Part shown: one piece after another, positions 15,543-23,716 of the stretch
Position numbering within the stretch: position 1 is the stretch's first letter
Layout of the letters: each line of letters starts with the position of its first letter
Origin: a virus
Strand: one strand, 5' to 3'
Virus record (IMG/VR): IMGVR_UViG_3300025313_001364
Location: 1 to 32,789 of that record
Length of the DNA stretch: 32,789 nucleotides
Program-made: the position numbers and the translations under genes
The notes under the pieces: model-generated
The model's input: only the letters and a program-made list of their open reading frames with translations
Databases searched by the model: none
What the model was told of the DNA's origin: nothing

Positions 15543-16802
15543 TTATGGCATCACTGCCGAGCGCACGATTGCTGTCTCAGGGTCCCTCACGCGGCGCCAG
15601 GCGGCAATGGCACCGCGCCGCGTGCCAAACGGGTTATCCAGGTCCTGAGCCGAGACATTGTAGGCCGAGAACTCCTCACCCCCAGAGCGGAAGGCGAGAT
15701 CCGTCTGCCACCGGTTCATGCCCGCTGCACAGACGCAGCCCGGGCGATCGAGCTTCGCGGCCGCGAAGCGCGCGATGACGCGTTCCCAGTCGCGGTCCAT
15801 CTCAATGGTCGGATGCTGGCGCTTCTGATCCTGCCAGCCGGCGCGGTAATAGAGCCGAGCGACGTCCGGCATACGCCCGACGATCCACTCGGCCCGGTCG
15901 AAATCCTCATCCGTAGCGTTCCAGTCTCCGGGAGCATACGAGAGCACACCCAGCGCTCGATCTCGCATGAGGAGGCAGCCGGTCTGCGTCTCGTAGGAGC
16001 ACTGCACGCAACTGCCGCTTTCGGAGCAGCTGCAGCCACCTGCCGGCTCCCACAGGAACGACACCTGAGTCTGCGGGTCGTTGTAGATGCGGTAGACGTC
16101 GACCTCAGCGAGGAAACTTGCGTCCACCGAGGCGTCCTGGGCCTCCCAGCCGAGCGCCTCCTGAAGATCCTCCAGCACCGCGAGCTCGCGCCGGAACGTG
16201 ATCGTGGAGACGCCCGACGCGATCACCACGTGGATCGGCCGGATCTCCCATTCGGGCGCGCCGTCTTTGCCGGGATAGAACGCATGTACCTCCGCCGCAT
16301 CGACCACGAGCGAGCCCGAGGCTACGGTCACGGTGCCGGTCTCATCGTAGCTGTCGCCGTCTTCATCCGACCAGGTGATCGCACTGCCCTCCTCAAGCAC
16401 TGTCGCAGCCTTGATGCCACCGGTGAGGATGTGGCCCCAGCGTGCTTTCACGATGTTGTGGAGGCCACGCACATCGAAGGACGGGCGCATTACAGCTTCG
16501 GGGCGGAAATACCGCTCGATGTGGGCCCATTCGTCGAACTCCCAGGTCGGGAGCAGGCGATAGCCGATGTAGCGCTCGAGATCGCCTTCGGCTTCGGCGA
16601 TGGCCTCGGCGACGTCCTCGCGGGAGACCGCATCCGATGCCTGCCATGAGTGCTGAGCCCAGGCCTGGCCGCAGCTGACATTCTGGGTGTTCGGGAGCCC
16701 ACTTGAGCCGTCGAGCTGCAGGCCGGCGCCATGAAGCGGATTGACGCCGACGAGCTGAAACCATCGCCAGAGCGGGAGTTTGGTCGGGGTCGATGCTCTC
16801 AT
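15543..16802 (-). CDS. Head-tail connector / adaptor protein
   Basis: The 419-residue product starts at ATG 16802. The N-terminal part (LPLWRWFQLVGVNPLHG, then SREDVAEAIAEAEGDLERYI followed by GYRLLPTW) looks like the helical core of phage connector proteins that bind under the portal, and VNPLH is a recurring start motif of that group. The rest is beta-rich. It contains a Cys-dense stretch at about 254-276 (GGCSCSESGSCVQCSYE, then TGC) and further Cys at GCVCAAG, so a metal site or disulfides are likely. At 419 residues it is longer than simple adaptors and probably carries an extra domain. The gene is the first structural gene after the glycan island. Confidence 0.7.
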   Translation of the reverse strand: MRASTPTKLPLWRWFQLVGVNPLHGAGLQLDGSSGLPNTQNVSCGQAWAQHSWQASDAVSREDVAEAIAEAEGDLERYIGYRLLPTWEFDEWAHIERYFRPEAVMRPSFDVRGLHNIVKARWGHILTGGIKAATVLEEGSAITWSDEDGDSYDETGTVTVASGSLVVDAAEVHAFYPGKDGAPEWEIRPIHVVIASGVSTITFRRELAVLEDLQEALGWEAQDASVDASFLAEVDVYRIYNDPQTQVSFLWEPAGGCSCSESGSCVQCSYETQTGCLLMRDRALGVLSYAPGDWNATDEDFDRAEWIVGRMPDVARLYYRAGWQDQKRQHPTIEMDRDWERVIARFAAAKLDRPGCVCAAGMNRWQTDLAFRSGGEEFSAYNVSAQDLDNPFGTRRGAIAAWRRVRDPETAIVRSAVMP

Positions 16803-16815
16803 GGCGCCAGTGTAC

Positions 16816-17106
16816 TCAAATGCTCCGCGATAGGCGCTCCAGCATCAGCGCCAGCCCCGCGACGGCCGCGACCGCGAGAGGCCAGGTCGGCGCATCGAGT
16901 CGCAGCCACGCATACGCTCCCGCAGCCGTCCAGACCGACGTACAGCCGACGCAGTGCAACACACTCGCCAGGGGCAGAGGATTTCCGTCGCGCCAGAGCG
17001 CGGCTCGCAACCGCCGAATGGCCTCGAACGGCCCATCGTCCTCGACCAAGAGCACGGCGACCCTCCACGCGGCCAGGCCGGCAAGCGCGAGGGATAGCCA
17101 TGTCAC
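16816..17106 (-). CDS. DUF1360-like small membrane protein
   Basis: The 96-residue product starts at ATG 17106 and overlaps the triple glycosyltransferase gene by four bases (ATGA). It shows the DUF1360 pattern: an N-terminal helix with AWRVAVLLVEDDGPFE, then an LR pair (RRLRAALW), then HCVGCTSVWTAAGAYA with a Cys-x2-Cys pair at the start of the next membrane segment. A last hydrophobic helix (PLAVAAVAGLALML) follows. DUF1360 proteins are known from sporulating bacteria and many phages without a settled function. It is the last gene of the overlapping glycan chain and could hold the glycosyltransferases at the membrane, which is speculation. Confidence 0.75.
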   Translation of the reverse strand: MTWLSLALAGLAAWRVAVLLVEDDGPFEAIRRLRAALWRDGNPLPLASVLHCVGCTSVWTAAGAYAWLRLDAPTWPLAVAAVAGLALMLERLSRSI

Positions 17107-19829
17107 GGCTGACGAGTAACCGACGCGAGCTCGGGCGCGGAGCGAGCCGGCATCGAGGCCACCTGCTCCACCGTGTATCGCGACATGCCCCGCAGGTTCA
17201 GCAGCCAGTCGACGTCATCGTTCTTGACGTAGGCCCAGCTGCCCTTCTTGAAGTAGTACCGCGTGCTCGTCTTCGGGCTCCGGTAGCTGTGCTCCGAGGT
17301 CAGCGGGCCATCATAGAGGATGGCCGTGAGTCCGTTCGGCGAACTCCCCGCAGGCGCCGCCTGAACGCGTGATTCTGGCGATGGGAGCGAGGTCGACGCT
17401 GCCCCCTTGCGACATCCTGAGCAGGCCATGAATCGTTCGCCCCCTTTCCAGAGTCGGTCCCATTGTCGCAGGATAGCAGCCTTCGAATCCTCGAACGCCG
17501 CCATGTTTTCCTCGCGCCGGCGGCCCGTGTACTTCCGATAGGTCCAGAGCGGCAGCGGAATGCGCGTCGAGCAGTACCCGCGATCCGCGAGCGCGATGTG
17601 AAACGCCCAATCCTCCCAGGCCGGCAACTGCTCGTCATAACCGCCGACGGTGCGCCAGGCGTCGACGGGGATCAGCTGCGTGACGGCGCCGATCTGGCCG
17701 ATGCGGACGAGCAATTCCGGATCCCAGTCCGGATTCCGGAACACCTGCCACTGCCCGGGGCCGCTGGGATCCTCCCAGAAGTCGGAGTACGCCACGATGC
17801 CCGGCTGTTTGCGGATGACCTCGAACATGAACTCCAGGCACTCCGGCTCCAGCATGTCGTCCGCATCGAGGGGCAGGTAGTAGCGCGCCCGAGCAGCGGC
17901 CACGCCGACGTTGCGAGCATGGGCGACGCCCGTCCTGCCCTCGGTCTCGATGATTCTCACCCAGGACGGCAACGGAGCGAGGGATTTGCCCGAATCATTG
18001 ACTACAATGATCTCCCAGCCCCGGAACGTCTGGGCCTCTACAGAGTCGACAGCGTCGGTGACGAGCCGTTCGTGGCCCGGGCCGACAGGGATGACCACGG
18101 AGAGCGCCGGAGGATCGAGAGATGGTACGGGGGGTATTGACCTTGTCCCCGCTCCTGCCGGCGCTCTCCGCGAGTCTCCGCCGTGCCAGGGGAACCAACG
18201 GTGCCACTGCACGGGAGCCTCGAGACGGGACATGGAGGATTCGCGGTTGCGATAGATGAGAGTGTCCGCTGTCGTGACCATACGCGCGCGGAATCCGTAC
18301 GACGCCAGCCGGCACCAGAGGTCCGCATCCTCGGCGGTGCGGCAGCGGCCCCGATAGCCGCCAGTGAGTCGCCACGCCTCCCGCGTGAACATTGAGCAGT
18401 AGGGCATGAGATTCTGCCCGCTGAGTTGCCGTTCCCAGACGAACTGCTCGGGCCAGCCGCTGTTGCCAGCCGGCAGATCGCGCCGGTAGACGACGGGAGT
18501 CCGACCGTCTTCCTCGGTGAAGCGCACGTTGCCGTAGACGGCATGCACCGGTTCGAACCCGTCCGGCCGGCCGATCTTCGGGAGCACGCGTTCGTCGAGG
18601 GCCGCGGCCAGGTGCGCGAGCGTGTGGGGCGTGAGTTGATCGTCAGCATCGAGGGGGATGATGTATCGCCCGCGCGCGGCCGCGATGCCTGTGTTGCGCG
18701 CGCCCGCGAGGTACTGGTTCGTCTCGTTGTGAATGACCCGAAACCGTTTGTCCTTCGCCGCGTAGGCGTCGGCGATGGCGCCGCAGTCGTCTGGCGAGTC
18801 GTCGTCGACGACGACACATTCCCAGTCGGGGTCGGTCTGAACCTCCACGGAGTCGAGAGCATCGGGCAGGTACTGGGCGAGCTTATAGGCAGTGACGACG
18901 ATGGACGTCCGCGGGCTCGACTCCTCGGCAGCGCGCCGCTCTGCCAGCTGCCGGTAGAGGCCCGCGTACTGCGCAGCGGCGCGCTCCCACGACCACCGCG
19001 CGGCGGTCTCGCGGCAGGCTGCGGCCATCGAATCTCGCTCCACCATCGCCTTCTCAAGGGCTACGGCGAGCGCCGCGTAATCGTGAGGGCGCACGAGGAA
19101 CCCGTCGACGCCGTCGGTCACGATTTCGGCCGCGCCTCCCCAGCGCCAGCCAACGACAGGCACCCCGCAGGCGAGCGCCTGGAGGATGGAGACCCCGAAG
19201 GTCTCGCGCGCCGTCGAGAGATAGGCGCTCGCGCCCTGATGGAGCAATGCGGCTTCGGCGTAGGATTTGTGCCCGACGATCGTCACGTTGGGCGCCGCTC
19301 TCCCGAACGTAGAGACGAACTGCCGTTCGGGTAGGAGCTTGGCCACTTCGTTCATGTGATCCGGATCGCAGACCGGATCCGGACGAGTCTTGTCCCAGAG
19401 GATGTAGGCCGGTGACACCGGCCTGCCCTGCCACTGGCTAGCGTCAATGCCATGCCCGATGACGACGGGATCCCGTGCCGTGTGCCGACGGATGGCGCGC
19501 GCTACCCAGTCCGTGGGCACGGTGACCGCATCTGCGGATGTGATGGCCGCAAGCACCTCGCGGTTCGCATCGTGGCACCAGGACGGCCACTCGAACTCTG
19601 ACCAATAGAGCCCGTGGCAATGCGCCACGAAGAGCTTTCGCGGCCATTTTCGCAGCCACTCTCGCGGCATTGTGATGTGGCAGGCGAGGATGTCGGCGTC
19701 GGCGGGATTGCCCACAAGCTGGATACCCTGGGCGGGCAACGAGTTCTGGAGCCCTTCCACGACCCGACGAACGCCACCCTGGCCATCATCCTGGCCGCGC
19801 GCTTCCGGCCACATGTGAACCCTGATCAT
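17103..19829 (-). CDS. Triple-domain glycosyltransferase (GT4-like plus two GT2-like domains)
   Basis: The 908-residue product starts at ATG 19829. The upstream extension of the frame to 20153 is ignored because it lies in the methyltransferase gene. Residues 1-300 are a GT-B fold of the GT4 type, with RETFGVSILQALACGVPVVG at 208-227. The second Glu of the usual E-x7-E pair is Gln217. Residues 307-535 are a GT-A domain of the GT2 type (VVDDDS, PLDADDQL and TAEDADLW). Residues 575-770 are a second GT2 domain (VVIPVGPG, VVNDSG, PLDADDML and AWEDWAFH). The last 110 residues hold CSGCRKG (803-809) and a small domain with RYYFKKGSWAYVKNDD. It probably adds several sugars in sequence from nucleotide-sugar donors. 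Confidence 0.9.
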   Translation of the reverse strand: MIRVHMWPEARGQDDGQGGVRRVVEGLQNSLPAQGIQLVGNPADADILACHITMPREWLRKWPRKLFVAHCHGLYWSEFEWPSWCHDANREVLAAITSADAVTVPTDWVARAIRRHTARDPVVIGHGIDASQWQGRPVSPAYILWDKTRPDPVCDPDHMNEVAKLLPERQFVSTFGRAAPNVTIVGHKSYAEAALLHQGASAYLSTARETFGVSILQALACGVPVVGWRWGGAAEIVTDGVDGFLVRPHDYAALAVALEKAMVERDSMAAACRETAARWSWERAAAQYAGLYRQLAERRAAEESSPRTSIVVTAYKLAQYLPDALDSVEVQTDPDWECVVVDDDSPDDCGAIADAYAAKDKRFRVIHNETNQYLAGARNTGIAAARGRYIIPLDADDQLTPHTLAHLAAALDERVLPKIGRPDGFEPVHAVYGNVRFTEEDGRTPVVYRRDLPAGNSGWPEQFVWERQLSGQNLMPYCSMFTREAWRLTGGYRGRCRTAEDADLWCRLASYGFRARMVTTADTLIYRNRESSMSRLEAPVQWHRWFPWHGGDSRRAPAGAGTRSIPPVPSLDPPALSVVIPVGPGHERLVTDAVDSVEAQTFRGWEIIVVNDSGKSLAPLPSWVRIIETEGRTGVAHARNVGVAAARARYYLPLDADDMLEPECLEFMFEVIRKQPGIVAYSDFWEDPSGPGQWQVFRNPDWDPELLVRIGQIGAVTQLIPVDAWRTVGGYDEQLPAWEDWAFHIALADRGYCSTRIPLPLWTYRKYTGRRREENMAAFEDSKAAILRQWDRLWKGGERFMACSGCRKGAASTSLPSPESRVQAAPAGSSPNGLTAILYDGPLTSEHSYRSPKTSTRYYFKKGSWAYVKNDDVDWLLNLRGMSRYTVEQVASMPARSAPELASVTRQP

Positions 19830-19903
19830 TCCGCAAGTCTCCAGAGCGCCAAGCCCAGCCCGAGAATGACCACGTAGATGATCAGCAGGTCGATGTACCT
19901 CAC
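19826..19903 (-). CDS. 25-residue single-pass membrane microprotein
   Basis: Between the methyltransferase and the triple glycosyltransferase lies a frame from GTG 19903 to TGA 19826. It overlaps the upstream stop as GTGA and the downstream start as ATGA, the same four-base junctions used elsewhere in the island. GGGAGGGAG sits three to four bases before the GTG. The peptide reads MRYIDLLIIYVVILGLGLAL, then WRLAE. It is one transmembrane helix of about 17 residues with a charged residue at each end, probably tethered in the cytoplasmic membrane. Without it the gene chain would have a 70-base gap here. Function is unknown. Anchoring or regulation of its glycosyltransferase neighbour is inferred from coupling. 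Confidence 0.75.
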   Translation of the reverse strand: MRYIDLLIIYVVILGLGLALWRLAE

Positions 19904-20448
19904 AGGCTCCCTCCCAGATAGGTACCACCCCAGCCCATTCCCCGGCGGGACCATTCCGCAAGCGTCCCGCTTGCGATGAATGGGGCCAGTGCCAAGGCCA
20001 CTCCCGGATAGGCATCGGTGTGATCATGCAACCAGACGGGAGAACGAGCGCGCAGCGACGGCAACCAGAGCTTGAGCTCCATCGCTGTATCGGCTTGCTC
20101 ATGCGAAGTGTCGAGCAGCAGTCCGTCGAAGAGGCAACCGTTCCGGGGCCCATTGGAGGTGTGCGAGCACCAACTTTCCCAGCGATGGGCCCAGCCGCAA
20201 TTCTTGACGGCTTGCTCCGTCCAGTTCAGTGCATCCTGGCTTCGATCCACGCTCATCACGCGCGTGTCATCCGGAAAACGCTCAAGGATGGCGAGCGCTG
20301 TGGTGCCGCTGCCCGCTCCGAGATCTGCCACCCAGCGCGGGCGCTGGGCTCGCCAGTGTGCCTCGAAGAGAGACTGAATCAGGTCGACATCGTCAACAGT
20401 CAGGTACTTGCGGGACCGAGCGAGGTCGCGGGCAGGGGATTGCGTCAT
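19900..20448 (-). CDS. SAM-dependent methyltransferase (class I)
   Basis: The 182-residue product starts at ATG 20448, overlapping the preceding stop by four bases. The frame extension to 20826 is only a shadow of the preceding gene. Motif I is VADLGAGSGTTALAI, followed by VMSVDRSQDAL for the ribose-binding acidic strand. The region FDGLLLDTSHEQADTAMELK, with LPSLRARSPVWLHDHTD after it, resembles methyltransferase_24-type enzymes often found in polysaccharide clusters. It likely methylates a sugar hydroxyl or small metabolite in the glycan pathway. The exact substrate cannot be read from the sequence. Confidence 0.85.
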   Translation of the reverse strand: MTQSPARDLARSRKYLTVDDVDLIQSLFEAHWRAQRPRWVADLGAGSGTTALAILERFPDDTRVMSVDRSQDALNWTEQAVKNCGWAHRWESWCSHTSNGPRNGCLFDGLLLDTSHEQADTAMELKLWLPSLRARSPVWLHDHTDAYPGVALALAPFIASGTLAEWSRRGMGWGGTYLGGSL

Positions 20449-21122
20449 CGTTGATCCGCCCTCGCCTGGATGCTGCCGATGTGCGCGAACAGGTCTCCCA
20501 CCGGCCGCAGGTTGAGGGGCCAGAGCACCCGCTGACGAGCGGCAGGCCGGCCGCACCATTCGCGCTCGGTGCTTCCAGGATCGAGTCCCTCCGTCCATGG
20601 CCCGACAGCCCGCGCCCAGCGCACAGTTTCGAGCCGTGGATGGCCCGCTGCGATGTGATGCTCTGCACTCGTGGGATCGAGATGGAGATAGGTCGCGCCG
20701 TCGATGTTGAGGACCTCGGCGCGGAGTTGGGCGAGAAATCCCAGATAGCCCAACCTTACGCAGCCCCATCCCTCCCGGAGCGGCCGCACGAACTCCTCGG
20801 CGTCGAAAAGTCGGAGACACTCCCAATCGTCCTCAAGCGGCAGGACCCAGGTCGACTGAGGATGGATTTGCTGCATGGCCAGGTTGTAGGAGGCACCGTA
20901 GCCGCGGCGCTCGCTGTTGCTCGTGCGCACCGGCAGTCCGAACGCATCGCTTGCCAGGTGCGCCAGACATTGGCGATACTCGTCGGCGCTCCCGTCATCG
21001 GCGATATGCACGACCAATCGACTGCTCCAGCGGAGGTATTTCGCGAGGGACGATATGGTCCGGGCAGCGTAATCCCAACGGTCATAGGTCAGAACGGCCA
21101 CCCCGAGCGTCTCCTCAGCCAT
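20445..21122 (-). CDS. Glycosyltransferase, GT2-like
   Basis: The 225-residue product starts at ATG 21122 and overlaps the kinase-methyltransferase gene by eight bases. The N-terminus (LGVAVLTYDRWDYAARTISS) matches the first strand and helix of GT-A enzymes. IADDGSADEY follows, and the metal-binding region is LPLEDDWECL, an E-D-D version of the usual D-x-D. The C-terminal part lacks the long extensions of polymerising transferases, so it probably adds a single sugar. It is one of three separate transferase proteins in the island, with five predicted transferase domains in total. Acceptor and donor are unknown. Confidence 0.85.
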   Translation of the reverse strand: MAEETLGVAVLTYDRWDYAARTISSLAKYLRWSSRLVVHIADDGSADEYRQCLAHLASDAFGLPVRTSNSERRGYGASYNLAMQQIHPQSTWVLPLEDDWECLRLFDAEEFVRPLREGWGCVRLGYLGFLAQLRAEVLNIDGATYLHLDPTSAEHHIAAGHPRLETVRWARAVGPWTEGLDPGSTEREWCGRPAARQRVLWPLNLRPVGDLFAHIGSIQARADQR

Positions 21123-22200
21123 GAGCAACGCGCCAGACCGTCCGGCTGGCCCGCCGTCCAACGACGGGAATGGTCACGATGGGCGCAGCCTCGCAGCCCA
21201 AACCATTGAGCCAGGATTGAACGGCCTCATCGCTGGGGAGCCAGGCGGGCCCAGGCCCATCCCCGGCGAGTTGCGTCTCGAAGTACAGGATGCCGCAATC
21301 CTGCGCAATCTCCATCAGCTTCGCCTCAGCAGCTGCTCGCCCGTAGTCGCGCACCATGTAGGCGAACGTCGAGAACAGGAGCACGACGTCGAAGTTGAAA
21401 GTGTCCAGGTCCATGATGTTGGCCTGGTCGAACTTGACGGGCATGTAGCTCCAGAGCTCTCGAGCGATAGCGATGGAGTTCTCCCCGGTGTGGAATCCGC
21501 CCGTATCGATGCCTGAGGCGCGCATGCCCTCGCACGCTGCCGCCGCCACGAAGTCGCCTTGAAAGCACCCGAGATCGCAGAACGTCTTGCCCTTGAGTGG
21601 AAGCGCGAGATCCGTGTGCGCCCCCAGGTCCCGCAAGACGGCCCGCCATCGGCGCGCTACGCGCGGCGTGTCCCCCACCTCTTGACCATCGGCCGGCCAC
21701 TCCGCAATCGTGCGAAAGCAGAGCCCCGAATCCGACCATGGTTGCTTCTGCGGAGCGGGTTCGCCGATGAAGTGTGCCTCCTGGAAGTCGATGAGGTACG
21801 GCCAGTCGCGTTTGAGGATGATATTCGACGAGGTCATATCCCCATGGCGGACGTTCCGGCTACGGAGCTCCCAGAGCAGGCGGATCATGTTGCGGCGAAA
21901 CAGCTCGCCATCGAGGGGATGATGATCGGACCGCCCCAGGTCATTGGACTGGAAGGCGTAGGCTTTGCCCTCGTGCTCACGCACGACCCCTACCCTCGGA
22001 GTCGGAGTCATCCCGGAGCCCGCCATCTCATCCAGAAACCGGATGTCGTTCTGGAGCGCCCGCCGGTTGTGCGCGTCGAGCGCCACCTTTTCGATGATTC
22101 CGCCAGGCAGGCGGTAGACCTCCATGCCGGCGTGGCCGCCGATGAGCGGGTACGCCTGCAGTTGAGCGCGATGCGCCGCGACTGCCACTGCTAGGCTCAT
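21115..22200 (-). CDS. Kinase-methyltransferase fusion, WbdD-like composition
   Basis: The 361-residue product starts at ATG 22200, overlapping the preceding gene by four bases. Residues 20-145 carry a small kinase-like fold with a likely ATP lysine (IIEKVAL, K38), the catalytic RHGDMTSSNIIL (H119, D121, N126) and YLIDF (D138) as the metal-binding Asp. Residues 200-361 are a class I methyltransferase with motif I FCDLGCFQGDFV (208-218), an acidic IDTG after the next strand, and FDVVLLFSTFAYMV. The E. coli O9a enzyme WbdD combines the same two activities, in the opposite domain order, to end a polysaccharide chain with a methylated phosphate. A comparable capping role is a reasonable inference here. 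Confidence 0.8.
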   Translation of the reverse strand: MSLAVAVAAHRAQLQAYPLIGGHAGMEVYRLPGGIIEKVALDAHNRRALQNDIRFLDEMAGSGMTPTPRVGVVREHEGKAYAFQSNDLGRSDHHPLDGELFRRNMIRLLWELRSRNVRHGDMTSSNIILKRDWPYLIDFQEAHFIGEPAPQKQPWSDSGLCFRTIAEWPADGQEVGDTPRVARRWRAVLRDLGAHTDLALPLKGKTFCDLGCFQGDFVAAAACEGMRASGIDTGGFHTGENSIAIARELWSYMPVKFDQANIMDLDTFNFDVVLLFSTFAYMVRDYGRAAAEAKLMEIAQDCGILYFETQLAGDGPGPAWLPSDEAVQSWLNGLGCEAAPIVTIPVVGRRASRTVWRVAHG

Positions 22201-22889
22201 GAATACCTCCCCCACCGCGGCGGCTTCCAATCCCGGGTCAGGATGTTGCGCGTCTCCAAGATGACGCTCTGCCATGGTCCGCGCTGCGCCGTATCCGTGT
22301 CCGGATGCGAGCGGTAGTTGTAGAGCGGAGCGCCGTTCGCGATCGGGCGCAGGGCGCCAACGTCGGGATGCGTCATCAGGATTGAGATGAGTGCGCTGTC
22401 TGGAGCTCCCGATGCCGTCTCGACGGGGAAGCCCCCTGTGCGGTCCCAGAGGTGCTTGTGAACGACGGCCGCGTTGCACGGCACGGTCTGCGTTTCGCCG
22501 CTCTCCATGTAACGCACGCCGTAGTACCAGTACGTGCGTTCCGCTTCCTGCTCGGGGATCTGATGCGCGGACTCCCACCATGCCTCGATGGCCGTGGGCT
22601 CCAGCGTGTCATCTGCACCGAGCATCAGAATCCACGATCTGGAAGCCAGCGCCACGCCGCAATTGAAGGCGGAGGCCACCCCGATATGCCAGGGGGCACG
22701 CCAATAGCGTAGGAGGCTCTCTCGGCGTGGCAGATACTCGGATGGAATCGGAGCCACGTCGTCTACGATGAGAATCTCGTAGGGATGGGTCGTTTGCGCA
22801 GCGACCGAGTCCAGGCATTCCTCGATCCAGCGCTGATGTGCCTCCAATGGACCGAGCGGAATCACGACCGTCATGGGCGCGGTCGTCAT
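22197..22889 (-). CDS. Glycosyltransferase family 2 protein
   Basis: The 230-residue product starts at ATG 22889, overlapping the reductase gene by four bases. It shows a GT2 layout: MTVVIPLGPLEAHQRWIEEC, then ILIVDDVAP for the nucleotide, GVASAFNCGVALASRSWILM, and LGADDTLEP, where the first Asp of the usual LDADD is Gly but the two metal-facing Asp remain. Later come WDRTGGFP and GAPDSALI, which correspond to the acceptor and base region. It is likely a soluble cytoplasmic transferase. Donor and acceptor are unknown. The preceding two genes make or modify a deoxy-sugar, which may be its donor. Confidence 0.85.
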   Translation of the reverse strand: MTTAPMTVVIPLGPLEAHQRWIEECLDSVAAQTTHPYEILIVDDVAPIPSEYLPRRESLLRYWRAPWHIGVASAFNCGVALASRSWILMLGADDTLEPTAIEAWWESAHQIPEQEAERTYWYYGVRYMESGETQTVPCNAAVVHKHLWDRTGGFPVETASGAPDSALISILMTHPDVGALRPIANGAPLYNYRSHPDTDTAQRGPWQSVILETRNILTRDWKPPRWGRYS

Positions 22890-23716
22890 TCGTCGGCTCC
22901 ATCGCGCCGAAGCGCCTCCTCGAGCGACGGCAGCGTCCAAAGCGGCCCGCTGGGCAGAAGCGTGCGGTTGATGCGCGGCTCCGGCAGCAGCCGAATCACG
23001 GAGACCGCCCCATCGTGGCGCGCCAAGGATTGCAGCGCCGCCGCTTTGCAAATGGGGAACTCGGTCGCTAGGTGCACGATCCGTCGGCTGTCTCGCGGCA
23101 CTCCCTCCGCCTGGATAGCCCGGAGCAGCTGCACGGCGACGGCGCGCACGGTCGAGCCCGACCAGTAGGCATGAGTCCAGCCGTCGCCGGCGTAACCGAC
23201 ATCCCGCCACCAGCGCCAAAGCCCATGTCGCGTCGTCACGAAGGACGTTCGCACGATGAGGCCCGCAGGAACCTGCTCCCCGAGCGCCTTCGTCCAGCCG
23301 TAGGGATCGATGGGCGCTAATGGGCTATCGACTCTGTGCCCCGGGCCCGCTCCGAGTCGATCGTTTGGCGCTGATGCGAGCCCGCTTGGCGGCCATATGG
23401 CCCGGGCCCAGGCGTCGGCCCCGACGCCAAACACGCAGTCGGTGGAGATGCCGACATAGCCGGCACCGCACCTTTGGGCTTCAGCGCTAAGGCGAAGGGG
23501 TATCGCCGCATTCGATTCAATCTGCTCGGCGGCGGGAGCACCTGGCAGTCTACCGATGCAGTTGATGACGATGTCATCTGCCCCATATGGGCCCATGCCA
23601 GTCGGCAGCAGCGAGTCAGCCATCAGCAACTCCGAAGGCTCCTCGTCCGCGCGGTCCCAGGCCCAACGAAGCGCCGTGCCGAGCGCCCCACGGTGGCCGA
23701 ACAGATAGATGGTCAT
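22886..23716 (-). CDS. RmlD-like sugar-nucleotide reductase
   Basis: The 276-residue product starts at ATG 23716 and overlaps the dehydratase gene by four bases. It is a short-chain dehydrogenase of the dTDP-4-dehydrorhamnose reductase type. The NAD(P)-binding loop is GHRGALG (7-13), NCIGRLPG closes the nucleotide pocket, STDCVFG (91-97) supplies the catalytic Ser/Thr, and YGWTK (139-143) the Tyr and Lys. It would reduce a 4-keto sugar nucleotide, fitting the dehydratase next to it. Together they could make a 6-deoxy-hexose donor. The glucose activation and epimerisation steps are not in the window, so the host would have to supply these. The precise sugar is not determinable. Confidence 0.85.
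   Translation of the reverse strand: MTIYLFGHRGALGTALRWAWDRADEEPSELLMADSLLPTGMGPYGADDIVINCIGRLPGAPAAEQIESNAAIPLRLSAEAQRCGAGYVGISTDCVFGVGADAWARAIWPPSGLASAPNDRLGAGPGHRVDSPLAPIDPYGWTKALGEQVPAGLIVRTSFVTTRHGLWRWWRDVGYAGDGWTHAYWSGSTVRAVAVQLLRAIQAEGVPRDSRRIVHLATEFPICKAAALQSLARHDGAVSVIRLLPEPRINRTLLPSGPLWTLPSLEEALRRDGADE

Noticed and set aside
19830-20153. 108-residue N-terminal extension of the triple glycosyltransferase
   Set aside because: It overlaps the methyltransferase gene and the microprotein, and the GT-B domain begins at ATG 19829.
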